Below, piece after piece: positions 8,449 through 17,640 of a stretch of DNA of 64,000 nt (its first letter is position 1; every line of letters begins with the position of its first letter). The stretch covers positions 62,001 to 126,000 of the forward strand of contig JAUVXW010000002.1 of assembly GCA_030603385.1 (NCBI GenBank). Direction: 5' to 3'. Under the pieces are notes generated by a model that was not told where the DNA came from, made no database searches, and saw only the letters and a program-made list of their open reading frames with translations. The translations under genes and the position numbers were made by a program. The stretch is from Promethearchaeota archaeon (GTDB lineage: Archaea; Asgardarchaeota; Lokiarchaeia; Sigyniarchaeales; SOKP01).

Positions 8449-9552
8449 ATGGAATATTTCAATGTATGGTTTATTCTTATTGTCTTCTTTTATTTCCTTA
8501 TTCTTTTTAATTTCATGTATTTATCACACAAACCAGATTTTTTAAATAACATAACTGGATTTGGGACTCTATTCTTTGTTTTTACTCATATCCTTTTATT
8601 TATAGTATTAATGAATCAAGAAAGCTCATTACGAACAGTAATAGTACCATTGTGGTTATTAACTCTCAGTATCCCCTTACTATTACCTGTTATTTTAATT
8701 TTACTTTCTACGTTATTGATGTATGGGTTCAAAAAAATTACTAAAAAGGATCTAACTTCTGCTGGAAAAAAATTAGAAGAAAAACAAAAAATTTGGAGTA
8801 AAGCTAAAAAAGACTCACTCAGAAAATTAAATCATGTCTTAATTTTTATTGGTCTTGTAGTTATATGGTATGCTGGGTTATATATTGTTATAGATTATAC
8901 AGGTTCCTCAACAGGTATGGTTCCTGAAGAAAATAACATGCTTTCACTATATTTAAAGTTAATTGATGAACCAAATTCGATTACTGAAGTTCTATTTTCA
9001 TTAGGTTGGTTTTATTATCTATTATTTTTCTTTTTTTATGTTTTTAGTCTATTCATTCTAGCGAATGAATTTGCACGAAAATCAAGACGAATCTCGTTTC
9101 CTTTTACTTTTTTTACTAAAATATATCTTGATGAGAAAGAGCAACAAAATTATGGTACATATTTATATTTTGCGATTGGTCAGATGTTTGCTGCTTTTGT
9201 CTGTCCTCCGATGGTCTTTTTTACAATATTAGGAATTAGTTCAATTAGTGATTTAATGACAAGTCAAATTGGTATAAGATTTGGAAAAACACATATTCCA
9301 TGGAATGGAAATAAAACCTGGGAAGGAACAATTGCAGGTACATTAGCCACTTTAGTAATATGTTTTTTGTTTGTTGGAATTTTCTGGTCATTAATTTTTA
9401 CTTTAGCATTTTTAATTTTCGATATTTTTACTAATAAACCAATTAATCTATCAGATAATTTACTAATACCAATTGGTTGTAGTCTTATCTATTTATTTAT
9501 ACGGTTCTTCTTTAATTTAGATTATAATACAATTATACTATCTTGGATTTAA
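8449..9552 (+). CDS. dolichol kinase/CTP-transferase-like membrane protein (paralogue 1)
   Basis: 367 residues, ATG start, about 8-9 hydrophobic spans. The cytosolic loop near 120-130 carries DSLRKLNH, matching the (E/D)xxRKxxH element of the SEC59/DGK1/VTE5 CTP-dependent lipid kinase family, and the C-terminal half has SDLMTSQIGIRFGK followed by NKTWEGTIAG, the CTP-binding signature seen as D...G..fGK...K(S/T)xEGs.aG. These enzymes phosphorylate polyprenols, phytol or diacylglycerol, so the substrate here could be an isoprenoid alcohol for archaeal lipid recycling or glycan carriers. A paralogue follows 48 bp downstream. Confidence 0.75.
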   Translation: MEYFNVWFILIVFFYFLILFNFMYLSHKPDFLNNITGFGTLFFVFTHILLFIVLMNQESSLRTVIVPLWLLTLSIPLLLPVILILLSTLLMYGFKKITKKDLTSAGKKLEEKQKIWSKAKKDSLRKLNHVLIFIGLVVIWYAGLYIVIDYTGSSTGMVPEENNMLSLYLKLIDEPNSITEVLFSLGWFYYLLFFFFYVFSLFILANEFARKSRRISFPFTFFTKIYLDEKEQQNYGTYLYFAIGQMFAAFVCPPMVFFTILGISSISDLMTSQIGIRFGKTHIPWNGNKTWEGTIAGTLATLVICFLFVGIFWSLIFTLAFLIFDIFTNKPINLSDNLLIPIGCSLIYLFIRFFFNLDYNTIILSWI

Positions 9553-9600
9553 AAGGATCTGTAAAAATTTTTAAATTATTCAACGTTAAGAGTTAACAAC

Positions 9601-10632
9601 ATGTATTTCTTAGCTAGCAGCATAATTTTAATTGGATATTCAATTTTAACATTAACTTACACTATTAAAAATAGAAAAATAAAGATAGAAAACAATATTT
9701 TTACAAATGAGATTTTAATTGCGGTTTTGTTTTTAATAGCAGGGGTTCTTTTTCCTTTTATGTATCAGTTTCATTCTCCCAAATTAAGCCAAAATTCATT
9801 AAATTGTATGTGGTTATTTACCTCAACCTTTTTTATAGTAGAAATGGGAATATGGGTAATTATGTTTCTTTATAATGGGATTATTGCAAAAAGGGATCCC
9901 GAAATCATGGCAGAAAGGGATTACAATAAGTACTGCAAAGAATTTAATAAGAATGGGGTAAATAATTTGAGGAGCGAGGTAGGTAGAAAATTTTTGCATC
10001 TATTTGCATGTTTTGTAATCTTTTTCTTTTGGACATTAGGACTTATTCTTGAGGATCTGGGAATCTTAACCCAATGGGATCTAGATAATTATAGTTTCTC
10101 ATATTGGTTGATTATTACTTTAGGTTTTGGATTTGTAATTATGTTTCAAATGGGAGATCTGGCACGACTGAACAAATTCTACTTACTTCCTAAATGGAGT
10201 AAGCGATGGTATATGTCTATGCGACAGGAAGAGCAATATACCTTTATTGCTTCTATTCCATTAGTATTATCATTTACACCCTTTTTATTTGCTCCATTTC
10301 CTATTTTTGGAGCGGTTGTTTTAATAACAACGGGGGCTGACGCAGTTGCTTGCATAATTGGAATAAAATATGGAAGACATAGTCTTAGAAAAAATTCAAA
10401 TAAGACAATTGAAGGATTTTTTGCTGGTGGTGTATCAACATTTTTAATCGTTATTAGTATTTTGGCTCTATATCATCCATGGATGCCCATAAGCATCTTA
10501 AAAATATTTTTAATGGCTTCCATTGCCACTGTTTTATTCTTATTAATTGATAGATTTGCTAGGAATATCTCTGATAACATTTTAAATCCAATACTCACAG
10601 GATTTGGCATCTGGATTATTTTTCTTCTTTAA
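9601..10632 (+). CDS. dolichol kinase/CTP-transferase-like membrane protein (paralogue 2)
   Basis: 343 residues, ATG start, about 8 membrane spans. Same motif order as the upstream gene: SEVGRKFLHLF (about 126), then GADAVACIIGIKYGRH (about 245) and NKTIEGFFAGG (about 268). The tandem arrangement suggests either two enzymes with different polyprenol or diether substrates or an obligate pair. CDP-diglyceride synthase (CdsA) also has a DxxxSxxGRxFGKH-type pattern, so a cytidylyltransferase role is the main alternative. Confidence 0.75.
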   Translation: MYFLASSIILIGYSILTLTYTIKNRKIKIENNIFTNEILIAVLFLIAGVLFPFMYQFHSPKLSQNSLNCMWLFTSTFFIVEMGIWVIMFLYNGIIAKRDPEIMAERDYNKYCKEFNKNGVNNLRSEVGRKFLHLFACFVIFFFWTLGLILEDLGILTQWDLDNYSFSYWLIITLGFGFVIMFQMGDLARLNKFYLLPKWSKRWYMSMRQEEQYTFIASIPLVLSFTPFLFAPFPIFGAVVLITTGADAVACIIGIKYGRHSLRKNSNKTIEGFFAGGVSTFLIVISILALYHPWMPISILKIFLMASIATVLFLLIDRFARNISDNILNPILTGFGIWIIFLL

Positions 10633-10643
10633 AATATTGGAAT

Positions 10644-10934
10644 TTATCCACCAAAATAAATGTAGATAAAAACTATTTGATCTCCATCTTTTAATCTTGT
10701 TTCTAAGAACTTATCATGCTGATAACTCCTTCCATTTATAATAATAGATAAAAGTTTACTAAAGACTCCTATATTTCCTTTTTCCCAAACTAAATCAGTA
10801 AATTTTTCCCCAAAATTCTGTCCAAAATACTCAATTAAATCAGCTAGAGATATTTCTTTTTCAAATTCAAATATTTCGTTTAAACTTTTAGTGACTTCGT
10901 TAAACGGAGGAGAAAATTCAAGGTGTAATTTCAT
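10644..10934 (-). CDS. MoaD/ThiS/ubiquitin-like protein with C-terminal diglycine
   Basis: 96 residues, ATG start. The fold pattern of MoaD-type proteins is visible: two N-terminal strands, a helix (SLADLIEYFGQNFG), INGRSYQHDKFLETRLKDGDQIVFI, ending exactly in YFGG. In this family the terminal GG is adenylated by an E1-like enzyme and becomes a thiocarboxylate (molybdopterin synthesis) or an isopeptide donor (SAMP/Urm1-type protein tagging). No E1, MoaE or protease gene adjoins it, so sulfur carrier versus protein modifier cannot be decided here. An SD-like GGAG lies inside, none is clear upstream. Confidence 0.8.
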   Translation of the reverse strand: MKLHLEFSPPFNEVTKSLNEIFEFEKEISLADLIEYFGQNFGEKFTDLVWEKGNIGVFSKLLSIIINGRSYQHDKFLETRLKDGDQIVFIYIYFGG

Positions 10935-11046
10935 ATTCTAATTAAACCCATTAGTTTAATTCCATTATGATTTTAAAGTAAAAGGTTTATTAAAAATTTA
11001 ATGTTAATAAAAAATAAAAAAAAGAAATCTAATTCAATTACAAAAT

Positions 11047-11223
11047 TTAATCATCATCTTCAGTAGCTTCTTCCATAGCCTTCTTAAATCCTTTTTTAAC
11101 GCTACCTTTCTTTATTCCTTTTTTAACACCTTTTCCTAAAGCCTCTGAACCAGTTACGCTTTCAACAAGCCCACCGGTAGCTTTAGCAAAGCCCTTCTTA
11201 AGCTTCTTACCAAACCCACCCAT
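11047..11223 (-). CDS. small glycine/lysine-rich basic protein
   Basis: 58 residues from the ATG at 11223 (a GTG three codons upstream is possible). Composition is strikingly Gly/Lys with repeats of KKG (GKKLKKGFAKA, KKGIKKGSVKKGFKKA) and an acidic tail EEATEDDD. It could fold as an amphipathic helix array, like nucleic-acid- or membrane-interacting small proteins. No homologue is recognised. It stands alone, with more than 250 bp of AT-rich DNA before the divergent thyA gene. Confidence 0.5.
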   Translation of the reverse strand: MGGFGKKLKKGFAKATGGLVESVTGSEALGKGVKKGIKKGSVKKGFKKAMEEATEDDD

Positions 11224-11494
11224 AAAAATCACACTCTTTTGTTATCTTTTTTCTTGATTAAATTGTGGTAAATTGTTACAATATTCTTATATTAACATAA
11301 TGTAAATTTGGGTATTATAAATGTTATGGAAGTCTTTAAGTAAATATCAATTAAGATAATCTGATTTAGTAGAATTAAAAATTTATTATACTCAACAGAA
11401 TTTTATTAAATTTTTAACAAATAGATTCTAATAATGTTGTTAGTAAATATCCATATCAATTCTATTAATTAATATTTTATCAAATTGTTTGAAA

Positions 11495-12496
11495 ATGGCA
11501 AAAGTTATTTTTATTTCTAAAAGTGATGTTCGAGATGCTTGGTTATCTGCTATTGGTCAAGTTTTATACCGCGGTGATGATATAAAAACAGAATATGACA
11601 AGGCAGAGGATCTTCCTTCCAAAGATGCTACTGTGTTAATTGAAATTAAAGAACCGTTAAGTAATCCTATAATGCGTAAGGATAAAGTCATGAAGATAAG
11701 ATCAAAGTTCGGAAATTCTTATGAGGTTTATGGTAGTATGGCAGATACTTATTTAATTGGTTCTATTCAGAGCGGTTATATCGAAGAAATTATGGAAGGC
11801 GTTAATGATCATTTTTTATTTGAATCTGGTGTAAGCTTTCCATATTCTTATCATGACAGAATATTTAATTATGCTCCTTTTTCTCTTGAGGATTCTATCC
11901 ATAGAAATTATAATTTAGGATTTGTAGATAATGAGTTTGTTAAAAAACACAAAAAGTTGTTAAAAGCAGAGAAAATTAAAAGCACTGCTGAATCTGTTAT
12001 TTGGAAATTAAACAATGGAATTGAATTTGATTTAGATAAAACAATCTCAGAGCAAATAACAATCGATAAAGTTCCTATAGCTACTTTGAATTTTCCAAGA
12101 ATTAACCAAATGGAATATATAGTTCAAAAATTAAAGGAATCGCCATATTCCCGCAGAGCACAGGCTATTACTTGGCGTCCGCTAGTAGATCCTTATCACG
12201 TTGATCCTCCTTGTCTTCAGAGAATTTTTATGCGAATAAAAGATGGAAAATTAATTATGCAAACAACTTGGAGAAGTCGAGATCTATTCCGAGCATGGGA
12301 AGCAAACGTAAACGGTATGATAAGAATTCAAAAAGATATAGCAGATAAACTAGGGGTTGAAATGGGACATTATTTAGATTTCAGCAATTCTCTTCATATT
12401 TATGGCAGCACAATATCTGAAGTAAAGGATATGTTATATCGTATGAAAGTTAAAGGGGAACAATTTCCTGAAGAAATTGCCGATTTAATACAATAG
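11495..12496 (+). CDS. thyA: archaeal-type thymidylate synthase
   Basis: 333 residues from ATG 11495 (a TTG two codons upstream is in frame). The C-terminal two thirds carry the ThyA core: RRAQAITWRP, the catalytic cysteine in DPPCLQRI (about residue 238), TTWRSRDLFRAWEANVNG and MGHYLDFSNSLHIYG, the dUMP-binding tail. It methylates dUMP to dTMP using a methylene-pterin. The long N-terminal region differs from bacterial ThyA, as in the archaeal subgroup annotated as ThyA from methanogens. The upstream DNA holds TATA-like tracts but no unique promoter call. Confidence 0.9.
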   Translation: MAKVIFISKSDVRDAWLSAIGQVLYRGDDIKTEYDKAEDLPSKDATVLIEIKEPLSNPIMRKDKVMKIRSKFGNSYEVYGSMADTYLIGSIQSGYIEEIMEGVNDHFLFESGVSFPYSYHDRIFNYAPFSLEDSIHRNYNLGFVDNEFVKKHKKLLKAEKIKSTAESVIWKLNNGIEFDLDKTISEQITIDKVPIATLNFPRINQMEYIVQKLKESPYSRRAQAITWRPLVDPYHVDPPCLQRIFMRIKDGKLIMQTTWRSRDLFRAWEANVNGMIRIQKDIADKLGVEMGHYLDFSNSLHIYGSTISEVKDMLYRMKVKGEQFPEEIADLIQ

Positions 12497-12507
12497 AACC
12501 TTCTTTT

Positions 12508-13263
12508 TTAAAATATTTTTGGAAAGATTAATTTAGTATTTTCATAGATTTGATTTTCCAAATCATCAGGGGGAATGTCTTTAAATTTTGAAATTGTGTT
12601 TAAAACATCTCTAATCATTGCAGGAGTTCCATCTTTTCCTGAATATTTAACAGGTCCATCGCTTTCAAGCAAGAGATGTTCTACATCAACTCTTAAAACT
12701 GTTTTTTTCACTGCAGGAGAATAACTAATTGCTGGAGTAATTGAGAAAAAGTATCCTCTATCTATTCCTAAATTTAAAAATTCTTCTGGTCCTGAATACC
12801 AATGAATATTAACATAAGGTATATTAAATGAAGGGAGCATATCAAATACTAATTTTTCAGCTCCCTTTGTGTGGAGATTCACAGGTAATTCTAACTCTTG
12901 AGCTAACGATAACATTTTTTCAAAAATATTTGTTTGAAGTGGATAAAACACCTTTTCTTTTATAAAATGATGATCTAATCCTATTTCACCAATAGAACAT
13001 ATATTTTCTTTATTTTCTCTAATTGTTTTAATGACAGAATCTAGTTGATTTTCAATATCCTTATTCATTCTTACTTCTTCAGGGTGAATACCTAAAGCAG
13101 GATAAATTTCTTTATGTCTCTCTGAAATTTCTAATACTCTTTCAATGCTAACAGCACTCATTCCAACAGCAATAATCTTTTCTACCCCTACACTTTTAGC
13201 GTCCTTAATTACTTGTTCTAACGCTAAGTAAAGATTCGCATGACAATGAACATCAATTAGGAT
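12508..13263 (-). CDS. TatD-family metal-dependent hydrolase
   Basis: 251 residues if begun at the ATC at 13263, giving LIDVHCHANL, the classical TatD N-terminus with the metal-binding HCH. GGTG (13273-13270) lies 6 nt upstream of this ATC; the alternative GTG at 13272 falls inside that ribosome site. Further metal ligands: GEIGLDHH, NLHTKG, NIHWYSG and ESDGP. TatD proteins are 3'-5' DNA exonucleases or related phosphoesterases. Length and motif spacing are normal. Convergent with thyA, 11 bp apart. Confidence 0.88.
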   Translation of the reverse strand: MLIDVHCHANLYLALEQVIKDAKSVGVEKIIAVGMSAVSIERVLEISERHKEIYPALGIHPEEVRMNKDIENQLDSVIKTIRENKENICSIGEIGLDHHFIKEKVFYPLQTNIFEKMLSLAQELELPVNLHTKGAEKLVFDMLPSFNIPYVNIHWYSGPEEFLNLGIDRGYFFSITPAISYSPAVKKTVLRVDVEHLLLESDGPVKYSGKDGTPAMIRDVLNTISKFKDIPPDDLENQIYENTKLIFPKIF

Positions 13264-13313
13264 ATTTAGCACCTCTAAATATATGATATAATTAATTTAA
13301 AAAGTAGCATAAT

Positions 13314-13652
13314 TTACATTGAATTTATCGCTTCTCGTACTAGAGCGATTTTTTTTACTAATTCAAATTTTTTTCTCCGATTATAATCTGAAGAGTCTAA
13401 ATGGTCTTGAAGAGTTTCTAACTCCTTTAATAAATAGTTCTTAAGATCTTTTTTAGTAAAATGTCCTATATGTTCAGGAAGAGGTTCAATTTTAGCTGCT
13501 CTCTTTAGCCTTAAATCAGAAATAGCTTTTGCTAGTTGGGCTTGAAAACCTCTAGCCTTGTTTGGATCAACATCTCCTAATGTATCAAGAGAAGTTGTTA
13601 AACCATCAATAAATGCTTCTAAATCTTCTATTTCAATTGTATCACTGGGCAT
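13314..13652 (-). CDS. hypothetical helical protein
   Basis: 112 residues, ATG start. All-helical, with an acidic N-terminus (SDTIEIEDLEAFIDG) and a charged C-terminus. No motif I can name. It lies about 50 bp upstream of the TatD gene in the same direction, so they may share a transcript. Confidence 0.6.
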   Translation of the reverse strand: MPSDTIEIEDLEAFIDGLTTSLDTLGDVDPNKARGFQAQLAKAISDLRLKRAAKIEPLPEHIGHFTKKDLKNYLLKELETLQDHLDSSDYNRRKKFELVKKIALVREAINSM

Positions 13653-13783
13653 TTGAAAACTTAGAATTTGTAAATGTCTTTTTTTTATAAATTCTAGAAG
13701 GAACTTTGATATTTATTATTGTTTATTCTACTTTAACCTAAATGTAAAATGATAAATTTAATTTAATTTTCATTTTCAATTCT

Positions 13784-13977
13784 TTATTTTGGGATTAACA
13801 TTGGAACAGATTTTTTGTAATCTTCATAATCTTTACCGAATTCTCTTATTAATTCCTTTTCTTCTTTCCATGACATTAAATAAATTAAGAAAATAATGAG
13901 TGGGGTAGTTAACAGAGAATAGAAAGAGGAGAGCAGAAATGAAATACTAAATTGCTTTATAAATGTATTAGTATACA
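13784..13977 (-). pseudogene. C-terminal remnant of an isoprenylcysteine/PEMT-type methyltransferase
   Basis: On the minus strand, a frame without a usable start reads two hydrophobic helices and then SWKEEKELIREFGKDYEDYKK-SVPMLIPK before TAA at 13786-13784. The E...L...FG..Y..Y...VP..LP ending is the diagnostic tail of the ICMT/NnrU/PEMT membrane methyltransferase family. A stop sits immediately upstream (about 13979) and the SAM-binding middle of the family (R.P.Y.G) is absent, so about two thirds of the gene is gone. The protein would have been an integral membrane S-adenosylmethionine-dependent methyltransferase. Confidence 0.7.
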
Positions 13978-14120
13978 GTTATTAACTAAAATTGATAAAA
14001 CCACATTTTAAGTTTGAGTTAATATGCAAAACTCTTTAGTTCAATCATTTTTTTTATAATTATATTTAAAATGAGTTAAGAACTAACTTAAGTATTATTA
14101 GAAGATTAAAAGGTGAAATA

Positions 14121-16028
14121 TTGCCAATAATTCCGAATAAGGATATCTACAATTTACTAAAAAAATATAATAAAAAGCAAGTTACTGTTGATAAGGCTAT
14201 AAAAGACTATATTAAACCAGGAAATCGAATTTTCATTGATTCTGGATGTGCAGAACCAATAGATCTTACTAAAAAATTAATTGAACTAGGACCACAGCTT
14301 CCTGATGTGGAGATTTTACATTTTCTTAGTTTGAGTGATCTTGATTATTATGAAACGGCAGGAGGGATAGAGGATTTATTTAGGCATAATGCGTTTTTTA
14401 TTGGAAAATCGCTTCGCAAATATGTAAGCGCAGGTCAAGCAGATTATACTCCTATGTTATTATCTGAGATTCCAAAGTTATTCAAATCGGGTAAAATTCA
14501 TTTAGATACAGCTCTTTTACAGTTTAGTCCTCCAGATAGATATGGTTTTTGTAGTTATGGTATTAATGTAGATATTGCCAAACCAATTGCAGAATCTACT
14601 GAAATTATCGTAGCTGAAATAAATCCCAAGATGCCACGCACATTAGGAGATTCTTTTATTCATATGAATGATATTGACGCTTTTATTGTCTCAAATCACG
14701 ATATAATTGAATATAATTATGGTGAACTTGATGAAACGGCAATTAAGATTGCTAAATTTGTTTCTTCATTAATCGAAGATGAATCAACTATTCAAATGGG
14801 CATTGGTGTAATTCCTAACGCTGTTACTAACGAGTTAAAGGAAAAAAAAGATTTAGGTGTTCACAGTGAGGTGTTTTCAGATGGAATAGTAGATCTGGTT
14901 GAAGAAGGTGTAGTAACCTGTAAAAAAAAGACTCTACATAAAGACAAAATTATTTGCTCTTTCGTAATGGGCTCAAAAAAGGTATATGATTTTGTAGATG
15001 ATAATCCCATGGTTGAATTCCATCCATGCGATTATACCAATGATCCTTTCATCATCAGTCAGAATAAAAAACAAGTGGCTATAAATGCTGCTCTAAGTGT
15101 TGACTTAACTGGGCAAGTGAACTCTGATTCATTAGGGCATCGATTTTATAGCGGAATTGGGGGTCAAGTCGATTTTGTCAGAGGTGCGGGGAGAGCTGAA
15201 GATGGTAAACCAATCATGACTTTACCATCAACAGCCACTTTAAAAGATGGAACTGTAATATCTCGTATTATGCCTTTCCTACGACCTGGTTCGGGTGTAG
15301 TAATAACAAGGGGTGATATTCATTATGTAGTTACAGAGTGGGGGATCGCTTATCTTTATGGAAAAAGTATAAGAGAAAGAGTTCTTGAGATGATTAACAT
15401 TGCTCATCCAGATTTTCGAGAAGAATTATTAGAACATGCCAAAAAATGGAAATATATCTATTCAGATCAGAAATTGCCTATTTCTATTGATGGAAGGGTA
15501 AGTGTTTATCCAGATAAATATGAAGCGTTTTTACAACTTCAAGATGGAAGAACAATAAAAATCCGTCCAGTTAAACCAACTGATGAAAGAATGATACAAG
15601 AACTTCATTATTCTTTAGATAAGAAAGATAGATATCTAAGATTTTTTACACCCATGAAAGATTTTCGACATAGAAGAATCCAACCAATGGTTAATATCGA
15701 TTATTCAACAGATATGATTTTAATAGGGGAGTACACAGAAAAAGGAGAAGAAAAAATTGTTGCGATGGGAGCATTTCTCAAAGCATACCAACCTTCTGTA
15801 GCTGAATTAGCATTTGTTGTTCACGAGGATTGGAGAGGATTAGGAATAACAAAATACTTACTGAATTACCTTGTTACAATTGGTAAAGAACTTAATTACA
15901 AAACCTTTGGGGGCTCAATTATGTTAGAAAATAAACCTATGCTTCACATTATTAACAGCTCAGGATACTCTCTTAAACTTAAAAAAATTGAGCAAGGAAT
16001 TACTGTGTTCGCATTTGATCTTTCTTAA
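14121..16028 (+). CDS. acetyl-CoA hydrolase/CoA-transferase fused to GNAT acetyltransferase
   Basis: 635 residues, TTG start with AGGTGA four bases upstream. Residues 1-440 are a CoA-transferase family I/4-hydroxybutyrate CoA-transferase-like domain: FIDSGCAEP, LLQFSPPDRYGFCSYGI, the catalytic glutamate in HSEVFSDG (about 250), GIGGQVDFVRGA and VVTEWGIAYLYGK. Residues about 470-635 form a GNAT domain (IKIRPVKPTDE, AELAFVVHEDWRGLGITKYLL, acetyl-CoA loop). The first domain would move CoA between acids or make acetate from acetyl-CoA; the GNAT could acetylate a lysine, perhaps autoregulating. Such fusions are known in bacteria and some archaea. Confidence 0.88.
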   Translation: MPIIPNKDIYNLLKKYNKKQVTVDKAIKDYIKPGNRIFIDSGCAEPIDLTKKLIELGPQLPDVEILHFLSLSDLDYYETAGGIEDLFRHNAFFIGKSLRKYVSAGQADYTPMLLSEIPKLFKSGKIHLDTALLQFSPPDRYGFCSYGINVDIAKPIAESTEIIVAEINPKMPRTLGDSFIHMNDIDAFIVSNHDIIEYNYGELDETAIKIAKFVSSLIEDESTIQMGIGVIPNAVTNELKEKKDLGVHSEVFSDGIVDLVEEGVVTCKKKTLHKDKIICSFVMGSKKVYDFVDDNPMVEFHPCDYTNDPFIISQNKKQVAINAALSVDLTGQVNSDSLGHRFYSGIGGQVDFVRGAGRAEDGKPIMTLPSTATLKDGTVISRIMPFLRPGSGVVITRGDIHYVVTEWGIAYLYGKSIRERVLEMINIAHPDFREELLEHAKKWKYIYSDQKLPISIDGRVSVYPDKYEAFLQLQDGRTIKIRPVKPTDERMIQELHYSLDKKDRYLRFFTPMKDFRHRRIQPMVNIDYSTDMILIGEYTEKGEEKIVAMGAFLKAYQPSVAELAFVVHEDWRGLGITKYLLNYLVTIGKELNYKTFGGSIMLENKPMLHIINSSGYSLKLKKIEQGITVFAFDLS

Positions 16029-16073
16029 CAGAATCAATTTTATATTTTAAAATCTAGAAATTCATTTCTATAA

Positions 16074-16181
16074 ACGTATGCTCCACTAGAAGAAGTTCTA
16101 AAAATTTTGCAGGGTTTAGGATATAATCGAAAGGCTATAGCATTAAAGAAAATTGCCGATACTGTAAAACCTTTAGTTTAA
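16074..16181 (+). pseudogene. possible C-terminal remnant of an unknown gene
   Basis: Bases 16074-16181 read TYAPLEEVLKILQGLGYN-RKAIALKKIADTV before a TAA, with an in-frame stop just upstream and no start. The pattern is a small three-helix unit resembling a UBA or RuvA domain-III-like tail. The end overlaps the convergent radical SAM gene. It is short, so chance cannot be excluded. Confidence 0.35.
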
Positions 16182-17459
16182 TTTTTTGTCTTTAAGAATC
16201 TTGGTGATTTTAGCTGCTAATCTTTCTTGTGTTCCCCAATTCCCAAAGGCTAGCCCCTTTGCGATTAAATTTTCAATTTCTTTCTTATAAACTCGACTTA
16301 TCTTCTTAGCAGGTTCTCGTGAAAAAGGTGTTTGGGGCAAGGGGATAAATGAATGGGCATGAATTCTAGCACCTTTTTTTGATAAATTTTTCATCATTTC
16401 AATCGTAAGCTCAATATCCTTATCATCTTCTCCAGGCAATCCAAAAATGAAATCTACATTAATTTTTAGGTTATTTTTTAGTGTAAGATCTACAGCTCTA
16501 TAGATATCTTCAACTGTGTGTCCTCTATGACATAAATCCAGAATTTTTTGGCTACCTGATTGTGCTCCAGTAGTAATATTATCATTATTCCCATATTTTA
16601 AAACCAAATTTAAACTATCTTGATTCACATGTTCTGGCCTTACTTCCGATGGAAAAGTCCCTACAAAGATCCTAGCTTTTTCACCAATAATTTCTCTAAT
16701 GCTGAATAGCAATTTTTCAAGTTTATCTAAGTTTAATGTTTTACCGTCCTCAGATCCATAACTAAATGCATTAGGGGTTATAAATCGTATATCTGTAAGA
16801 TCTCCATAATGATCTTTCAATATTTGAACATATTTGCATATTGTTTCGATACTTCTATGTCTAGGGATAGTGCCTAAAATATAAGGCGTCTGACAAAAGT
16901 AACATACATAGGGACACCCTCTAGTTATTTCAATTGCCCCAAATCGAGTATTTTTAATCGGGAAAGGAGGATATTTGTTTAAGTCAATTAAGCCACGTTT
17001 TCCTGTAGATATATATTCATTATCTTCACTCGTATAGGCAATTCCTCTTATATCACTAATTTTTTCATTAATAATTAGCCCATTCATAAGTTCAATGATT
17101 GTTTCCTCTCCTTCTCCAATTACAACTATATCAAAGCCAATTTTAAGGGTTCCAGAAGGATCTCCCGTTGGATGAGACCCTCCTGCTATAAGTATACACT
17201 TCTTTTGAAACTTACATCTTAGTTTATCTACCAATTCTCGGGTTTCGAAAAATTGAGTTGTGAAGAAAGAAAATGCTACTAGTACTTTATTATAAGATTT
17301 TACTATATCTTTGAGTGTTTCTACAAGTTCATCTTGTGAGCTTAAAAAATAGAAATCCATGCTTTCAAATATCTTATCTGTTTCGAGCGCACCAGCTATA
17401 GCATTTAAACTGTAAAAATTGTGTTTATGATAATAAATTACAAATGCGATTTTTTTCAA
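16173..17459 (-). CDS. B12-binding-domain radical SAM protein
   Basis: 428 residues from TTG 17459 (LKKIAFVIYYHKHN), preceded by GGT 8 nt away; the frame extends to 17495. Residues 1-150 look like the cobalamin-binding Rossmann domain (VAFSFFTTQFFE, LIAGGSHPTGDP, IVVIGEGEETI). The radical SAM cluster motif CPYVCYFC lies near 190, followed by GAQSGSQKILDLCHRGH and NVDFIFGLPGE. It belongs to the archaeal group typified by TIGR04013-like methanogen proteins. A methyl transfer or ring-forming reaction is plausible but the substrate is unknown. The gene overlaps the remnant on the other strand by 9 bp. Confidence 0.85.
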   Translation of the reverse strand: MKKIAFVIYYHKHNFYSLNAIAGALETDKIFESMDFYFLSSQDELVETLKDIVKSYNKVLVAFSFFTTQFFETRELVDKLRCKFQKKCILIAGGSHPTGDPSGTLKIGFDIVVIGEGEETIIELMNGLIINEKISDIRGIAYTSEDNEYISTGKRGLIDLNKYPPFPIKNTRFGAIEITRGCPYVCYFCQTPYILGTIPRHRSIETICKYVQILKDHYGDLTDIRFITPNAFSYGSEDGKTLNLDKLEKLLFSIREIIGEKARIFVGTFPSEVRPEHVNQDSLNLVLKYGNNDNITTGAQSGSQKILDLCHRGHTVEDIYRAVDLTLKNNLKINVDFIFGLPGEDDKDIELTIEMMKNLSKKGARIHAHSFIPLPQTPFSREPAKKISRVYKKEIENLIAKGLAFGNWGTQERLAAKITKILKDKKLN

Positions 17460-17640
17460 GTAGATTTTACCTAGAGCAATCCAATCAATAATCAAATATT
17501 ATATAATACAATATTTTTCAAATTAAATTATTCTTTGTGATCTGTTTATGGCTTGAATTTTAAATTCCTATGAATATATATTTTCATTTTTGTATTATTA
17601 TTTTAATAAGCAAAATAAGAATTGAAAAAGTGAGTAATTA

